Assembly: GCA_964023275.1 (NCBI GenBank)
Contig: OZ029921.1
Coordinates: 1,811,001 to 1,875,000, forward strand
Length of the DNA: 64,000 nt
Reading direction: 5' to 3'
Origin: Norana najaformis
Taxonomy: Eukaryota > Annelida > Clitellata > Crassiclitellata > Hormogastridae
The translations under genes and the position numbers were made by a program. Of the stretch, positions 10,801 through 19,730 are shown piece by piece (within the stretch, counting starts at the first letter, position 1; the number at the start of each line of letters is the position of its first letter). The notes below the pieces were generated by a model, which had not been told where the DNA came from, searched no databases, and was given only the letters and a program-made list of their open reading frames with translations.

Positions 10801-12694
10801 TGATTATTATGATGATGATGATGATTATTATTATTATTATTATTATTATTAAAGCTTTGGACCTACCACCCAAAACACCATAGTGAGAGTCAAGATTACA
10901 GAGTATAAAATTTCTGGCATGAGGCGCTATATAATTGAAAATTTATATGTATATATAAAGTAAGCAACAATCACAGATAGGTATGTACTGTTCAATAGCT
11001 GTGGCTAATGACTAATGATCAATTCAGCATGGTAGTTGGACTCTTTTATAACCAGACCATGATCAGGGTTCGGGTGTTGGTTCAGCTTACCAGGCTGTCC
11101 ACTTCCGGCTGCTTTCCGATGCATGACTCGAGGTCGGCAAGGTGTTGCTGATGGTGCTGGACGAAGGCCTGGATGTCAGACTTGAGGTTTGCCACCAGAG
11201 GGCAGTCTGGAGACTGTGTCACCTGCTCACATCTCTCGAACAACAGAGCCATCAGTGGAAAAAGCGGATGCCTAAAATAACAGATAAATTCTCTTCAGTT
11301 TCAACATTGGTGTTAACCATCTCATCCTTCAACATCCTTCCAGTCACATTAATTTTAAACATCCCAATCACTTTAATCATCCACCATCATCATCAACACT
11401 ATCATCATCATCGCCATTGTCATCATCATAGTCGTCCCGGTTTCCCTGTGTCATTTAATACAACGCATTCACAAAAATAGCTGACACTGCGCTATATAAA
11501 ATTCTAAATTACGATTACAATCGTTGTCATCGTCATCATCATCTCTTCTACAGATCCAAAATCCTAGGTACTAATCACAAATAACCTTTCACTTCAGACC
11601 AGTACTCATGCAAAAACACTTTCAAAATGCTCTTTACAACTACATTTTAAAGATCCGGTGTGCAAAACTAGTCTGGATTATCCCTCCTACTTGTAGATGG
11701 CGCGTTTGTCCGTCTCCGAGGGCTCCATTAGCGCCGTTATTCTGGAGTGGATGGAAGCAGACGAGGATCCGGAAGCACTCTGGTGGTGATTTGTAGAACT
11801 ACTTGCAAAAACAAGAACACACTTTTTAAATCTTAGATATGTGCTATACAAATGATCACATATACACAGGTAATGTAATGTTTGTAACATAAATGGACAT
11901 TTATATAGCACCTTTTAAGTACCTCTTGGCAGTGCAAAGCCAGCTTTACTAATGTAAGAGTTTGTTAAGACTGACAAGTTCATCTGCAGGTGAACTATCT
12001 TTGAACAACAAATGTCTTCACATGTGAAAAACTGGAGACGTCACTAACGACAGGATCTCACAAACCTAGAACTAACAATATATGATGCCCAAAGGAATGG
12101 AATCAACAACCAGTCATTCGTCAAAGTTTGAATTCTTTGTCTTCTTCAGAAAATGCTTCAAAACTCACTGGCTTTCAAATATTGAATATCTCAATTTGCC
12201 AGCTCTGCCTCAGACTGACAATACCTTGTGACCGCAACTGCTTCAGTGTCTTAATAGTATACAACAAACATGTCATCATATCAAGAAATGCCTAATAACA
12301 AGGTCATCTATTCTAATCTAATGACTTCTATAGCACCATTATCATAGTGCCCAAGGCATCAGTCCATAGTTGCTTCAAGTCAAAATCGTAATTCAAAAAC
12401 ATACGCCAGGTCGAATTCCGGGTTGTCACATTATAAGAAGTTTAGTTTCCATAGACCTTACTTGGGGAAGTCCCCAACTGTGTTATACCAGAATCTGTGT
12501 CATAATAAAGCATGTTATAATGAGTCTCCAGTGTAATAATATGAATACCTGTGATTGTCGTGCAGTCGGCCGCTCAAGTTCTCTTCGAGCGACGCTTTGT
12601 CCCTGCCGAGCGAATGCAGAGCGGTTGGGGTTTGAACGTAGGATGACGAATACCCTTGTGCTAAGGACAGGACGACACCAAGGGCGTCCTGCAT
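4668..12694 (-). CDS. PKNOX: PKNOX/Prep TALE homeobox transcription factor (10 coding exons)
   Basis: This TALE-class homeodomain factor of the PKNOX/Prep group is expected to act in the nucleus with PBC (Pbx/Exd) partners. Coding exons in order are 12694-12549, 11801-11691, 11271-11091, 10353-9973, 8745-8640, 7937-7804, 7285-7209, 6897-6693, 5832-5739 and 4882-4668, giving about 548 residues with all splice phases closing. The first conserved block (HR1) is at about residues 82-128, with [22 protein letters not shown]2 is at about 141-190, with [19 protein letters not shown], closer to PKNOX than to MEIS. The three-residue-loop homeodomain spans about 328-390, with [22 protein letters not shown] and the recognition helix VNNWFINARRR (W48, N51 and R53 present). 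The C-terminus is serine-rich, then acidic. The homeodomain is interrupted at V/HPYP and within the NNW tryptophan codon, the arrangement usual in MEIS/PKNOX genes. The start is the first in-frame ATG; an in-frame stop lies at 12752-12754. Confidence 0.93.
5575..5665 (-). repeat. LINE/SINE 3' end with TTAGATTAGA tail (F4)
   Basis: On the minus strand it reads as a body ending in GGCGCTATAGAAGTCATTAG plus an AGATT repeat tail. The same body (CATTATGATAATGGCGCTATA, preceded by a TGATGCCTTG-type block) recurs near 10395, 12310, 15738, 23495, 28452, 36650 and 40470. Confidence 0.65.
5739..5832 (-). CDS. PKNOX: PKNOX coding exon 9
   Basis: This 94-nt exon has acceptor TCTAG/ACA and donor CCAG/GTATAT. 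It encodes [19 protein letters not shown] and an acidic stretch. Phase 0 in and phase 1 out agree with both neighbours. It is not strongly conserved, so the call rests on the open frame and phase match. Confidence 0.75.
6693..6897 (-). CDS. PKNOX: PKNOX coding exon 8 (end of homeodomain)
   Basis: The first G completes the split TGG codon of the recognition helix. [16 protein letters not shown] and a Lys/Ser-rich linker follow. The donor is ACT/GTAAGT. It contains homeodomain positions Asn51 and Arg53. Confidence 0.95.
7209..7285 (-). CDS. PKNOX: PKNOX coding exon 7 (77-nt homeodomain exon)
   Basis: It encodes [18 protein letters not shown] through VNN and the first two bases of the Trp codon. 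Acceptor TGTTAG/CAT, donor CTG/GTAAGC. The 77-nt length and both boundaries correspond to the short central homeodomain exon of MEIS/PKNOX genes. Confidence 0.96.
7350..7530 (+). mobile_element. Degraded CR1/L2-type LINE fragment (RT C-terminus and 3' end)
   Basis: In a broken frame the plus strand gives the typical end of a Jockey-superfamily reverse transcriptase (A-F-S-x-L-A-x-G-P-K-L-W-N-S-L-P-like), then SVLQCLSG-like residues, then an AGCTATAAAAGG-type 3' end. It lies in a PKNOX intron, antisense to that gene. Confidence 0.6.
7585..7790 (-). mobile_element. LINE reverse-transcriptase C-terminal fragment
   Basis: The minus strand encodes [20 protein letters not shown] followed by D-L-V-K-N-A-S-F-L. 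This is the conserved module near the end of CR1/L2-type reverse transcriptases. It sits immediately 3' of the exon-6 donor inside a PKNOX intron, so its reading frame runs on from the homeodomain exon only by chance. Confidence 0.7.
7804..7937 (-). CDS. PKNOX: PKNOX coding exon 6 (start of homeodomain)
   Basis: It encodes an acidic linker ([20 protein letters not shown]) and helix 1 through WLFQHLV. Acceptor TTCCAG/TC, donor GTG/GTGAGC. Cutting after the Val keeps the TALE spacing before HPYP; the GT three bases earlier would remove one residue. Confidence 0.94.
8281..8490. repeat. (TATG)n microsatellite
   Basis: A long TATG/CATA tetranucleotide run with regular ATTC interruptions, in a PKNOX intron. 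It keeps several frames open without coding. Confidence 0.95.
8640..8745 (-). CDS. PKNOX: PKNOX coding exon 5
   Basis: Acceptor CTCCACAG/TCG follows a polypyrimidine tract, and the donor is TCAG/GTAAGT. It encodes [20 protein letters not shown] through SAQPRS. This is a low-conservation linker between HR2 and the homeodomain; phases 0 and 1 fit the flanking exons. Confidence 0.85.
8879..8953. repeat. (AGTC)n microsatellite
   Basis: AGTC tetranucleotide run with one TTGTC break, in a PKNOX intron. Confidence 0.95.
9150..9332 (+). repeat. tRNA-derived SINE, family D
   Basis: The tRNA-like head reads AGCTGAAAGGATAGAGCGCT with GGGTTAGAGCC in the box B position. A central block CCTTGAGCAAGTCCTTCATC follows, then the end CCTAATAAATGCAAAATAAT. 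It shares head, central block and end with the copy at 61495-61830. A LINE fragment begins immediately downstream. Confidence 0.65.
9333..9900 (+). mobile_element. CR1/L2-type LINE, 5'-truncated, RT C-terminus intact
   Basis: An uninterrupted frame of about 170 residues ends at 9841. It starts at [12 protein letters not shown] and continues [36 protein letters not shown] and [16 protein letters not shown], ending near KTVLFRR. These are the thumb and C-terminal motifs of Jockey-superfamily (CR1/L2/Rex-like) reverse transcriptases. A short 3' UTR with GGGGCGCTATATAAGTG and an A-rich AAATAA tail follows. It lies antisense in a PKNOX intron and is the best-preserved LINE copy here. Confidence 0.85.
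9973..10353 (-). CDS. PKNOX: PKNOX coding exon 4 (HR2 domain)
   Basis: This 381-nt exon is phase 0 at both ends, with acceptor CACAAAG/ATG and donor CAG/GTCAGG. It encodes [20 protein letters not shown] and [19 protein letters not shown], the second Prep/Meis homology region that contacts PBC proteins. A Ser-, Gly- and Met-rich linker with many acidic residues follows. Confidence 0.95.
10395..10460 (-). repeat. F4 3' end fragment (TTAGATT tail)
   Basis: A CTAATCTAATG tail is followed by a diverged TTTCTGCAGCACC block, related to 5575-5665 and in the same orientation. Confidence 0.5.
10700..10855 (+). repeat. LINE 3' end with (TTA)n tail (F5)
   Basis: Body CCTTTTCTTCGGCCTCGG, then TGTCACGGTGCTATATAAATTG, with a long ATT/ATG tail. 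The copy at 23965-24045 has the same body (CCTTTTTTCGACTTCGG, ACGGTGCTATTTAAATTG) and a TTA tail. Confidence 0.65.
11091..11271 (-). CDS. PKNOX: PKNOX coding exon 3 (HR1 domain)
   Basis: It encodes [20 protein letters not shown], the hallmark first Meis/Prep homology region, through QPEVDSL. Acceptor TTTTAG/G completes a Lys codon; donor CTG/GTAAGC is phase 0. Confidence 0.95.
11691..11801 (-). CDS. PKNOX: PKNOX coding exon 2
   Basis: It encodes [20 protein letters not shown] and ETDKRAIYK, the lead-in to HR1. Donor ACAA/GTAGGA is phase 2. Two AG acceptors three bases apart (exon starting at 11801 or 11798) are both in frame and differ by one Ser, a NAGNAG-like ambiguity. Confidence 0.85.
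12310..12395 (-). repeat. F4 3' end (TTAGATT tail)
   Basis: CTAATCTAATGACTTCTATA, then GCACCATTATCATAGTGCCC and AAGGCATCAGTC. Same family and orientation as 5575-5665. Confidence 0.65.
12549..12694 (-). CDS. PKNOX: PKNOX coding exon 1 (start codon)
   Basis: The ATG at 12692-12694 is the first in frame and has A at -3. It encodes [20 protein letters not shown] through GRLHDNH; donor CACAG/GTATTC is phase 2. The N-terminus is poorly conserved in this family, so the start is inferred from the upstream in-frame stop and phase agreement. Confidence 0.75.
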
Positions 12695-12731
12695 GCTAGG
12701 CCAAGGCCAACGGTAGTGTTTGGCCTCAAAA

Positions 12732-12755
12732 TCATCCAACAAATGACAGCTTCAT
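12732..12755 (-). promoter_or_regulatory. Seven-codon upstream ORF in PKNOX 5' leader
   Basis: A probable 5'-UTR exon begins after TTATTTCAG at 12755, directly with ATG. This opens MKLSFVG and a stop, out of frame with and 37 bases before the main ATG. It could damp translation of PKNOX. It depends on the acceptor being used. Confidence 0.4.
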
Positions 12756-13800
12756 CTGAAATAAGAAAACTGACAGGTTTCCTTTGGTGGCACCCCTCTA
12801 GGTCTGTCCAATGCTGAGGAGTTTTGAGAAATATACTGCAAAAATTATGATTACAGTTGCATGTTTTGCATCTTTTAAAGGTTCTCAGCAGTTTTTTAAA
12901 CGTCCAGATGCACAGAGACAGAAATTAAAAGATAAGGTAAGGTATGGTATGGTAAGGCAAGGTCATGATCTTACCCTACATTGTTAAATTGTCTTACTTT
13001 ACAAAATTTTCACAGTTAGATTTAAAACACTGGATCTGACTGAAATATGCACTGAACTGCACTCTATTTTCATATTCATAATCTTGGATTTTCTACAGCA
13101 CTCAAAAAGCTAAGCAGCATGAAAAAGCCAATTCACAGGCACCAGTCAAAACAAAATCGACTGGCAGGTAAAGTCCGGTTCGGTTCTGGAGATGTAAGGG
13201 TCAGACAGGCTATGTGGAAGGATCTGTGGAAGAGGAGTGGTTTTGCATCAGTATCACTTTATTGCTATTTTATAGTCTGTTTTCAATCTGATCGCTGCCG
13301 CTGATTGCTGTCAACGTCGCCTCAGTAAAAAAGGCTCAACTGGGTCGACAGCTTCTTCAGGGCAGCTACATACATGCGAACACATCCTCATCAGTAAATG
13401 CCTTAAGGTACTGATCTCTCATGTTTATGTTACATATTTAAACACTTTAACACAATTCAGACAAATCGGAATTAGTTCAATTTAATTCTGCCGCGATTTA
13501 AATATTAAAAATATACAAATCTATACAGCAGATCGGAAAATTTGGAAAATGAAGCTGAATGCTCCGGAAATTTAAAGGTCGCGTTCTGGGCAACGCAAAC
13601 ACCATCACTGGAAGCAAACCTGTTACTTAACGCAAAACAAGGAAATTACGGTATTCCGGACGACAGGAGATTTACCCGATCGTGGAAACGATTGCGGCAC
13701 GACCGTTTTTTCATCTGCTGCGGTCTACGCTGTAGGAAACGAAGAATTGCATCCGTAAAACATTCAAGTCTCATCAACAGCAAACATTTTGACATTAACT

Positions 13801-13811
13801 CAAGATGGCGG
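13801..13811 (+). promoter_or_regulatory. YY1-like CAAGATGGCGG motif
   Basis: Matches the AAGATGGCGG core found near many animal transcription starts. It lies about 1.05 kb upstream of the proposed PKNOX 5' exon and could mark its first noncoding exon. Orientation is opposite to PKNOX, so the assignment is weak. Confidence 0.3.
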
Positions 13812-14559
13812 AAGCCCAGCTGCTATATTAGGAGGAACAGCCACACCGGGTGGAGTAAGAATTCGTTTCATGTAGTCCAGAATAACAAATTTTAATTACG
13901 ATTAACGACATTGAACTATAACGAAAACGCTACTATCAAATAAGACATTAACAATCATTTTGAAGTCTATTCTATTCATGACCCCATACCCTGTTCGTAC
14001 GTATAATTCGTCCCATATGTAGTGCGATTGTCTCTTACCCGCTGCATCAGCCTCCCTCTGATCGCAGCGCTGACCTGCTATCTTCCCTCTGCTGATCGTT
14101 TGATTGATTGATTTGTTGGTCGACTGAATTTGATTGATCAGTTGGTTGTCTTGTGGAGCAGGTCCACTAATTACTGCCTTGTCTGTTCAGAGTGCGATAT
14201 AATATCTGAATAAATCCAGTAATTGTGAAATCAGTTCCTTCATTTTAGATAGGAGTGATGGGCAAACCCCGTCACTGACGTTTACCACTAATTTTATCGG
14301 ACTGGCATTTCCTGTGACTTTTAAACAGTTGGATAATAAATGGACTTCTCTTCATGCACAAATTTACAGTATCTGATCAAATGCTGTAACTTCTTCAGCT
14401 CTAATCCCGGTCGGTCTAATCCTTTTCCAAAGTGCTTATCCACTGGATATGGATTTGGTTACGGCTTGGTTTTGGTGCGTCTTCGTTTCATACCTTGTGC
14501 ATTAGACACCGGCGCGACAGAAATTACTAATTAATTAATTAAGTATACGTTTCATCCCT

Positions 14560-14890
14560 TCCGTCATTCAACCAGCATCATTTGTCTTTAACCCATCTAT
14601 CACTCCTTATACTTTCCATTCAAAACTAAAGTCCCACGCTAAGATTTCTCATTCTAAAATTAACCCACCATAACAGCCTCTGTCTCCGCATCTTTCTGCC
14701 ACGCTGTCTCTCTCTGCCTGACTCTTGGATCTCGACCCGGAAACGAACCCTTTTGCCTATCGATTTTGTTTTGACTGAGCGCCTGTGAATAAGCTGGTCC
14801 CCGCGGCGCGGCTTTCGTTGGGGGCTGCAGAAATCTTGGCATTACGATTACGATTTCTGGTCTCCTGGCAACCAAAAAGCTTTTAATTAC
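14560..14890 (+). repeat. LINE 3' end, ATTACG-tailed family (F1)
   Basis: GGATCTCGACCCGGAAACGA, CCTATCGATTTTG, GCGCCTGTGAATAAGCTGGT and GCATTACGATTACGAT follow the F1 order. The upstream part is diverged. Confidence 0.65.
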
Positions 14891-15737
14891 GATCTCTTAT
14901 TTGTGGGATCTCGATGTAACAAAGTTTAATTTCTACCATGAACAATCCAGTGTTTCCCGTTACAATCATTCATACCTTGCGAATATGCACATAACTGACG
15001 CAATACAAGTCATTCTTCCCTACGTTCAATCGTAGACCCACTCGACAGAGGACGCCATATCGTCCCTTCGTCCGAAGCATTAATTGCATTTTATTCGATA
15101 GATGGCGATCAGATTTTCGGACTTCCCATTAGCTACAATCTTCAGAACTTCTCGCTGAATTTCTCAGCCTATCGGTCAACGCACGACGCAGGGTCAACGC
15201 AACGTTATCCAAGACTGTGTAGTACACAAGCATTCCTTTTGGGCAGCCATGGAAATTCTATTTACTGCATAACTGAGGACTTAGGCTGATATTTGACATT
15301 GTAAAGCACCCTAGATGTAGCCTGCTACTTACGATGCTATATAAATTATCGTCATTACAATTACAAACACCGCAGTCGATAGCTGAACGGTCAGATTAAA
15401 ACCCGGCGAGTCCGATCTTGTTGACGGCTCGCAGTGAACTTTGACCCCTTGCAATTTCTGCCCCTGCTTTTCATTCAAAACTGAAAACATTGCAATTCTA
15501 GTGCTGTTGCAACTTCATTCACAACTGAAAACAATACTTTTCAAGAAATCTCATCCCGATTCCTCCTCTTCGCTCTATCTTTCTCGCCGCTCCAGTTGCA
15601 AATGGGGGGGGGGCTACCTCCCATCGTAGCCACCTGCCAGTATACTTGACTAATCATTGTATCTGGACACGCAGAGACATGCTGGCTATTAAACGTAACC
15701 CCTGTTCGTAGGTATGAAGAAAAGGAAGTAAGAGGTC

Positions 15738-15800
15738 TTTAATCTCAAAATCTCTATAGCGCCTTCATAATAATGCACTAGGTATCAATCGACGGCGCTC
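15738..15800 (-). repeat. F4 3' end fragment
   Basis: TCTCTATAGCGCCTTCATAA, then TGCACTAGGTATCAATCGA. Same body as 5575-5665, with the tail almost lost. Confidence 0.5.
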
Positions 15801-16490
15801 CAAACCAGATCCGCAGTCCAGTCAGTTCTAAGGGTCAGTCACATGCGACAGAAAAAATTCCAGATCCACAGTGGGCCTGCTTTTCCAATTAGTCCGCAAG
15901 TCTTCATCCATAGACTGCAATCCATCTATCCACATCAACAAAAACGTTGTGCACAAACGCGCGTGCATCGTGCAAGCAGGCATTATAGATCTACGCACAT
16001 AGCCAATATCCGCGCACAATGCAGACGCTTGCTCTCCTCGAAAAAACCGTCTTTCTCGTCCGACCCATCTCTTCCTCCTTCCCAGCCCGTTCCCCGCAGC
16101 CTGAGTGCAAGCCACCGGGAAGCCTGCACGGTTGACGTTCGATGGATTAAAACGTCCCTCACTGCGAGCCGTCAACAAGATCGGACACGCCGGGTTTTAG
16201 TCTGACCGTTCAGCTATCGACTGCGGTGTTTTCTACTCAATTGTAAGCGTCCTGCTAAATGGAACAGCCGCGGTAAACGGCGTGCTTTTTTCGGACATTT
16301 TTCCAGTAAATTTTTTCAATCATCTTGGATGATTTAAAAGCGGTGTTCGGCTGCTTTATTCTGATCGGTTTTTGTAATTTTTTCTGTCGCTTAAGACGAT
16401 TTAAAATTACCTGAATTTGTTGCGATAGACCAGCGCTTCGTGGACCTTCTTTCTTCCAATTCTTGTCAATTTTTCGACGATTTACGATCA

Positions 16491-16500
16491 CAAGATGGCT
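16491..16500 (+). promoter_or_regulatory. CAAGATGGCT YY1/initiator-like motif
   Basis: Lies 79 bases upstream of the signal-peptide ATG of the adhesion gene and in its direction, where such motifs commonly mark the start of transcription. A motif match only. Confidence 0.35.
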
Positions 16501-16578
16501 ACATACGAACGCAACAGACGTGCTTTCAACCAGTGAAGTGTAGAGTTCAAATCTAGTTTTCGTCGTCTTCTGAGAAAA

Positions 16579-16654
16579 ATGGAAACCTTCTTGAGACTCG
16601 TTGTAGTTCTCTTGGCCGCTGTGGCGACGGCTAGTAGTTCTGCGCTACCAAGTG
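16579..16654 (+). CDS. Ncam/Fas2: Adhesion gene exon 1: signal peptide
   Basis: Encodes [18 protein letters not shown] then SSSALPS: a charged start, a hydrophobic core and a small-residue cleavage region. Donor AGTG/GTAAGA is phase 1 and joins in frame to the Ig1 exon 15 kb away. Assignment to this gene rests on phase, strand and the need of that gene for a signal peptide. Confidence 0.75.
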
Positions 16655-18560
16655 GTAAGACTACTTTGCTGTCATCGTCGTCGTCGTCATCATCATCACC
16701 ATCATCATCATTATCGTCATTCTCTGTCCATTGGCTTTTTGCCACCCGGGGATGAGATGAGTGAGGTGGTTCCCCGTTGCCTTCCTCACAGACAGTTGTG
16801 GGTGAGCAACTTGTCCAAGGTCGCTGCGCAGTGGCTTGAGGCAGATTCGAACCCACGACCCTCCGATTGCGAGGCACAGACCATACCACTACACCGCCAC
16901 GTCCCAATATAGGCTATATAGGATATATAGGATATAGGCCTAATATAGTGATGCATAGTCTAATACAAATATTTTATATATATATACCCTACAGTAGTCG
17001 TATATGTGGTATGTATAAATATGCATAGATGTATTAGTATAATAACAAATTTACAATGTATTGTTTCGACCGCATGGCTATGCTTCTTGTTAGCTGTTCT
17101 TAATCCCTTGACGTTTTTTGATGTAGCTCTCCAATTTCCGCAGCTCAGTCCATCACTTCCAATGGTCTTCCTTCCTCCCTTCTCCTCTTCCTCCTCCTCT
17201 TCCTATTCTTCCTTCATCCTCTCATCCTCTCCCTCCTCTTCTCCCTCCTCCTGCTTTTCATCCTCATGCTAATCCTCTTATTTTTCTTACTCCTTTTCAT
17301 ACGCTCACTCCTTTTTCCTCCATCTTTTCATTCTCATCCTGCTCTGGCTGCTCGTCCTCTTCCCCCTCTTAAGCCTCTCAATCCATGTCATCCTTCTTCC
17401 GCCTCCTCCTCCTCCTCCTGTTCTACATCCTCCTCTTCATCTTGCTCCATCCGTCTCCCGTCCTCTTGCAAGCACAGCCCTCCCTCCAGTCTCATACGTA
17501 AACTGCGTCACTAGTTGTCCGTCTGCCTGTCTGCGTATTTGTTTGTGTCTGTCTTCCTCCATATCCGTCTCGCGATGTTCGTCGTCGTCGTCGTCGTCGT
17601 CGCGTAGGAACTGATCCGCCTAATTGGGAACAGGGATCGTGTGGTGCGTTTCCTGAGTGCCTCTTAAAGGCCGCTATATAAATGGTTATGTTGCATGCAA
17701 ACGACGCGGCCAATTACCAACACCACAACCACCACCACCACCACCACCACTACAAAAGGAAGAATGCTGTGGCTACTGCTTACTGCTTGACATTGACATA
17801 CCCTCTCCATACCCTTTCCTTCATCCCTTACTCCCTCTTTTCCTCCATATCTCATACATACATACATACATGCATGCATGCATACATACAATCATGCATG
17901 CATGCATGCATACATACATACAAACAAACAAGCATGCATACATGCATACATACTGGGCAGGTTTTGAACCCAGTACTCACTCAACCAGTGCATGAAATCC
18001 ATCCGCAGGCCTAGCCTATATATAGAGCAATTTAATATAGCGCCTCTTGATTGCCTCTCCACCGGGGGAAGCCATAGGGAAGAGATTTACTGCCACGTCA
18101 GGCGCCTCATCAGTTTTCCACTAAAGCTCCTCGTCAAACAAATCTCTGTCGACATCAGACTCTAATATGGTTTCTGATACACATATTGTTTGCTTTGTCT
18201 GTCTGTCTGTCTTGTCTGTCTGTCTGTCTGTCTCTCTCTATCCGTGTAGATGTCTGTCTGTTTTTCCACCTGTAAGTCTGTCTTTCAATCTGTCGATCTC
18301 TATATCTATCTCTGCCTTGGACGATTACTGATGTCCAGAATCCGAACCGTGTTTGGGGGTATACGGGTTCAACCCCTACGAAACTTTCCCCATTATACCA
18401 TCATGAGTGTGAGAAAAGGAAAACGAAGGGGACGCAGCTGCAAACATCATCACAGGCAGCTGCAAACAGGTAAAAGAGGCAACAAAAACTGTGTGTATGC
18501 GATGGATTTGAGGGGCATTCATATCAAATGGTATCCGAGGCAACGTAGGGTTCGATAACG

Positions 18561-18605
<45 letters not shown>

Positions 18606-18727
18606 CGAACGTAATTTTTATGTATATGTATGATGATGATAATGATGATGGTGATAATTATTATTGTTATTAGCAGTAGTAATAGTAGTAATGTTATTGT
18701 TGTTACTGCTATTATTATTATTATTAT

Positions 18728-18759
<32 letters not shown>

Positions 18760-19653
18760 GTACTACTCTACTACTACTTCTACTACTATTGACAAGTCCC
18801 GGATTAAAAAACACGGTTCATAGGGGTGAAACGAAAAGACGTTAGCAGCTCGGCCGTGTTCCCCTAAAATCTTACGAAAATACGTTAGCCGCTGGACCGT
18901 CTTCCCCTAAATTCCTGGATCGACCCCTGGTTGTGTACCGAGACAGTTTTGACTGCGGTCCATTAATTTCTTGCGATCCAGCTCTTTGCGAATTGCTTAA
19001 GCTGTCAGATTGATTTACTCCGGTCGTCATGGCAGCGACATCAGCGCGTGCTTTCGTGTACGTGTCTGTCTGTCTGATGTCTGTGTCGTTGTCCTGCTCC
19101 ATAGCTGCGTCCCAGCGGAGGTTCTTCTCATAATATCACACGCATGCCACCCCCTGTGTATGCAGCGTGACGGGTGAATGCGTTCGCTGGATGTCCGCTT
19201 TTCAATTTGGCTGATTAGCGACTTCCGGTAGAGATGCGACTGCTTGCTGTACGCTCCCACACAAACACTCTTTCATAAATCCTTGCGTGAGTATGAATAC
19301 ATGGATGTGTGTTTAAATAATTATGTATATGTCGACTATTTGTTGGTTATAATATATATATATACGGACGTAATTTTTATGCATATATGATGATGAAAAT
19401 GATAATGATGATGATAATTATTAGTAATATTAGTAGTATTAGTAGTAGTGGTAGTAGTAGTAGTAGTATTGTTGTTACTGCTATTATTATTGTTGTTATT
19501 GTTATTACAGTTATTATTATTTTATTATAATTGCTATTATTATTTAACAATTACTATTGTTATTTATTATTATTGTTATTTTTATTTTTATTATTATTAT
19601 TTTTATAGTGTTTTGCTTTTTAATTTTTTTGGAAATTATTGTTGTTATTGTTG

Positions 19654-19730
<77 letters not shown>

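Larger units (their letters stand above)
12756..16578. other. Intergenic region between two divergent genes
   Basis: No supported gene. It should contain the 5' leaders and promoters of PKNOX (minus) and the adhesion gene (plus). The part at 13440-14030 is free of obvious repeats and contains CAAGATGGCGG at 13801-13811, a YY1-like, TSS-associated motif. Repeats: LINE 3' end 14560-14890, F4 copy 15738-15800 and LINE-related fragments around 15440-15600. Confidence 0.5.
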
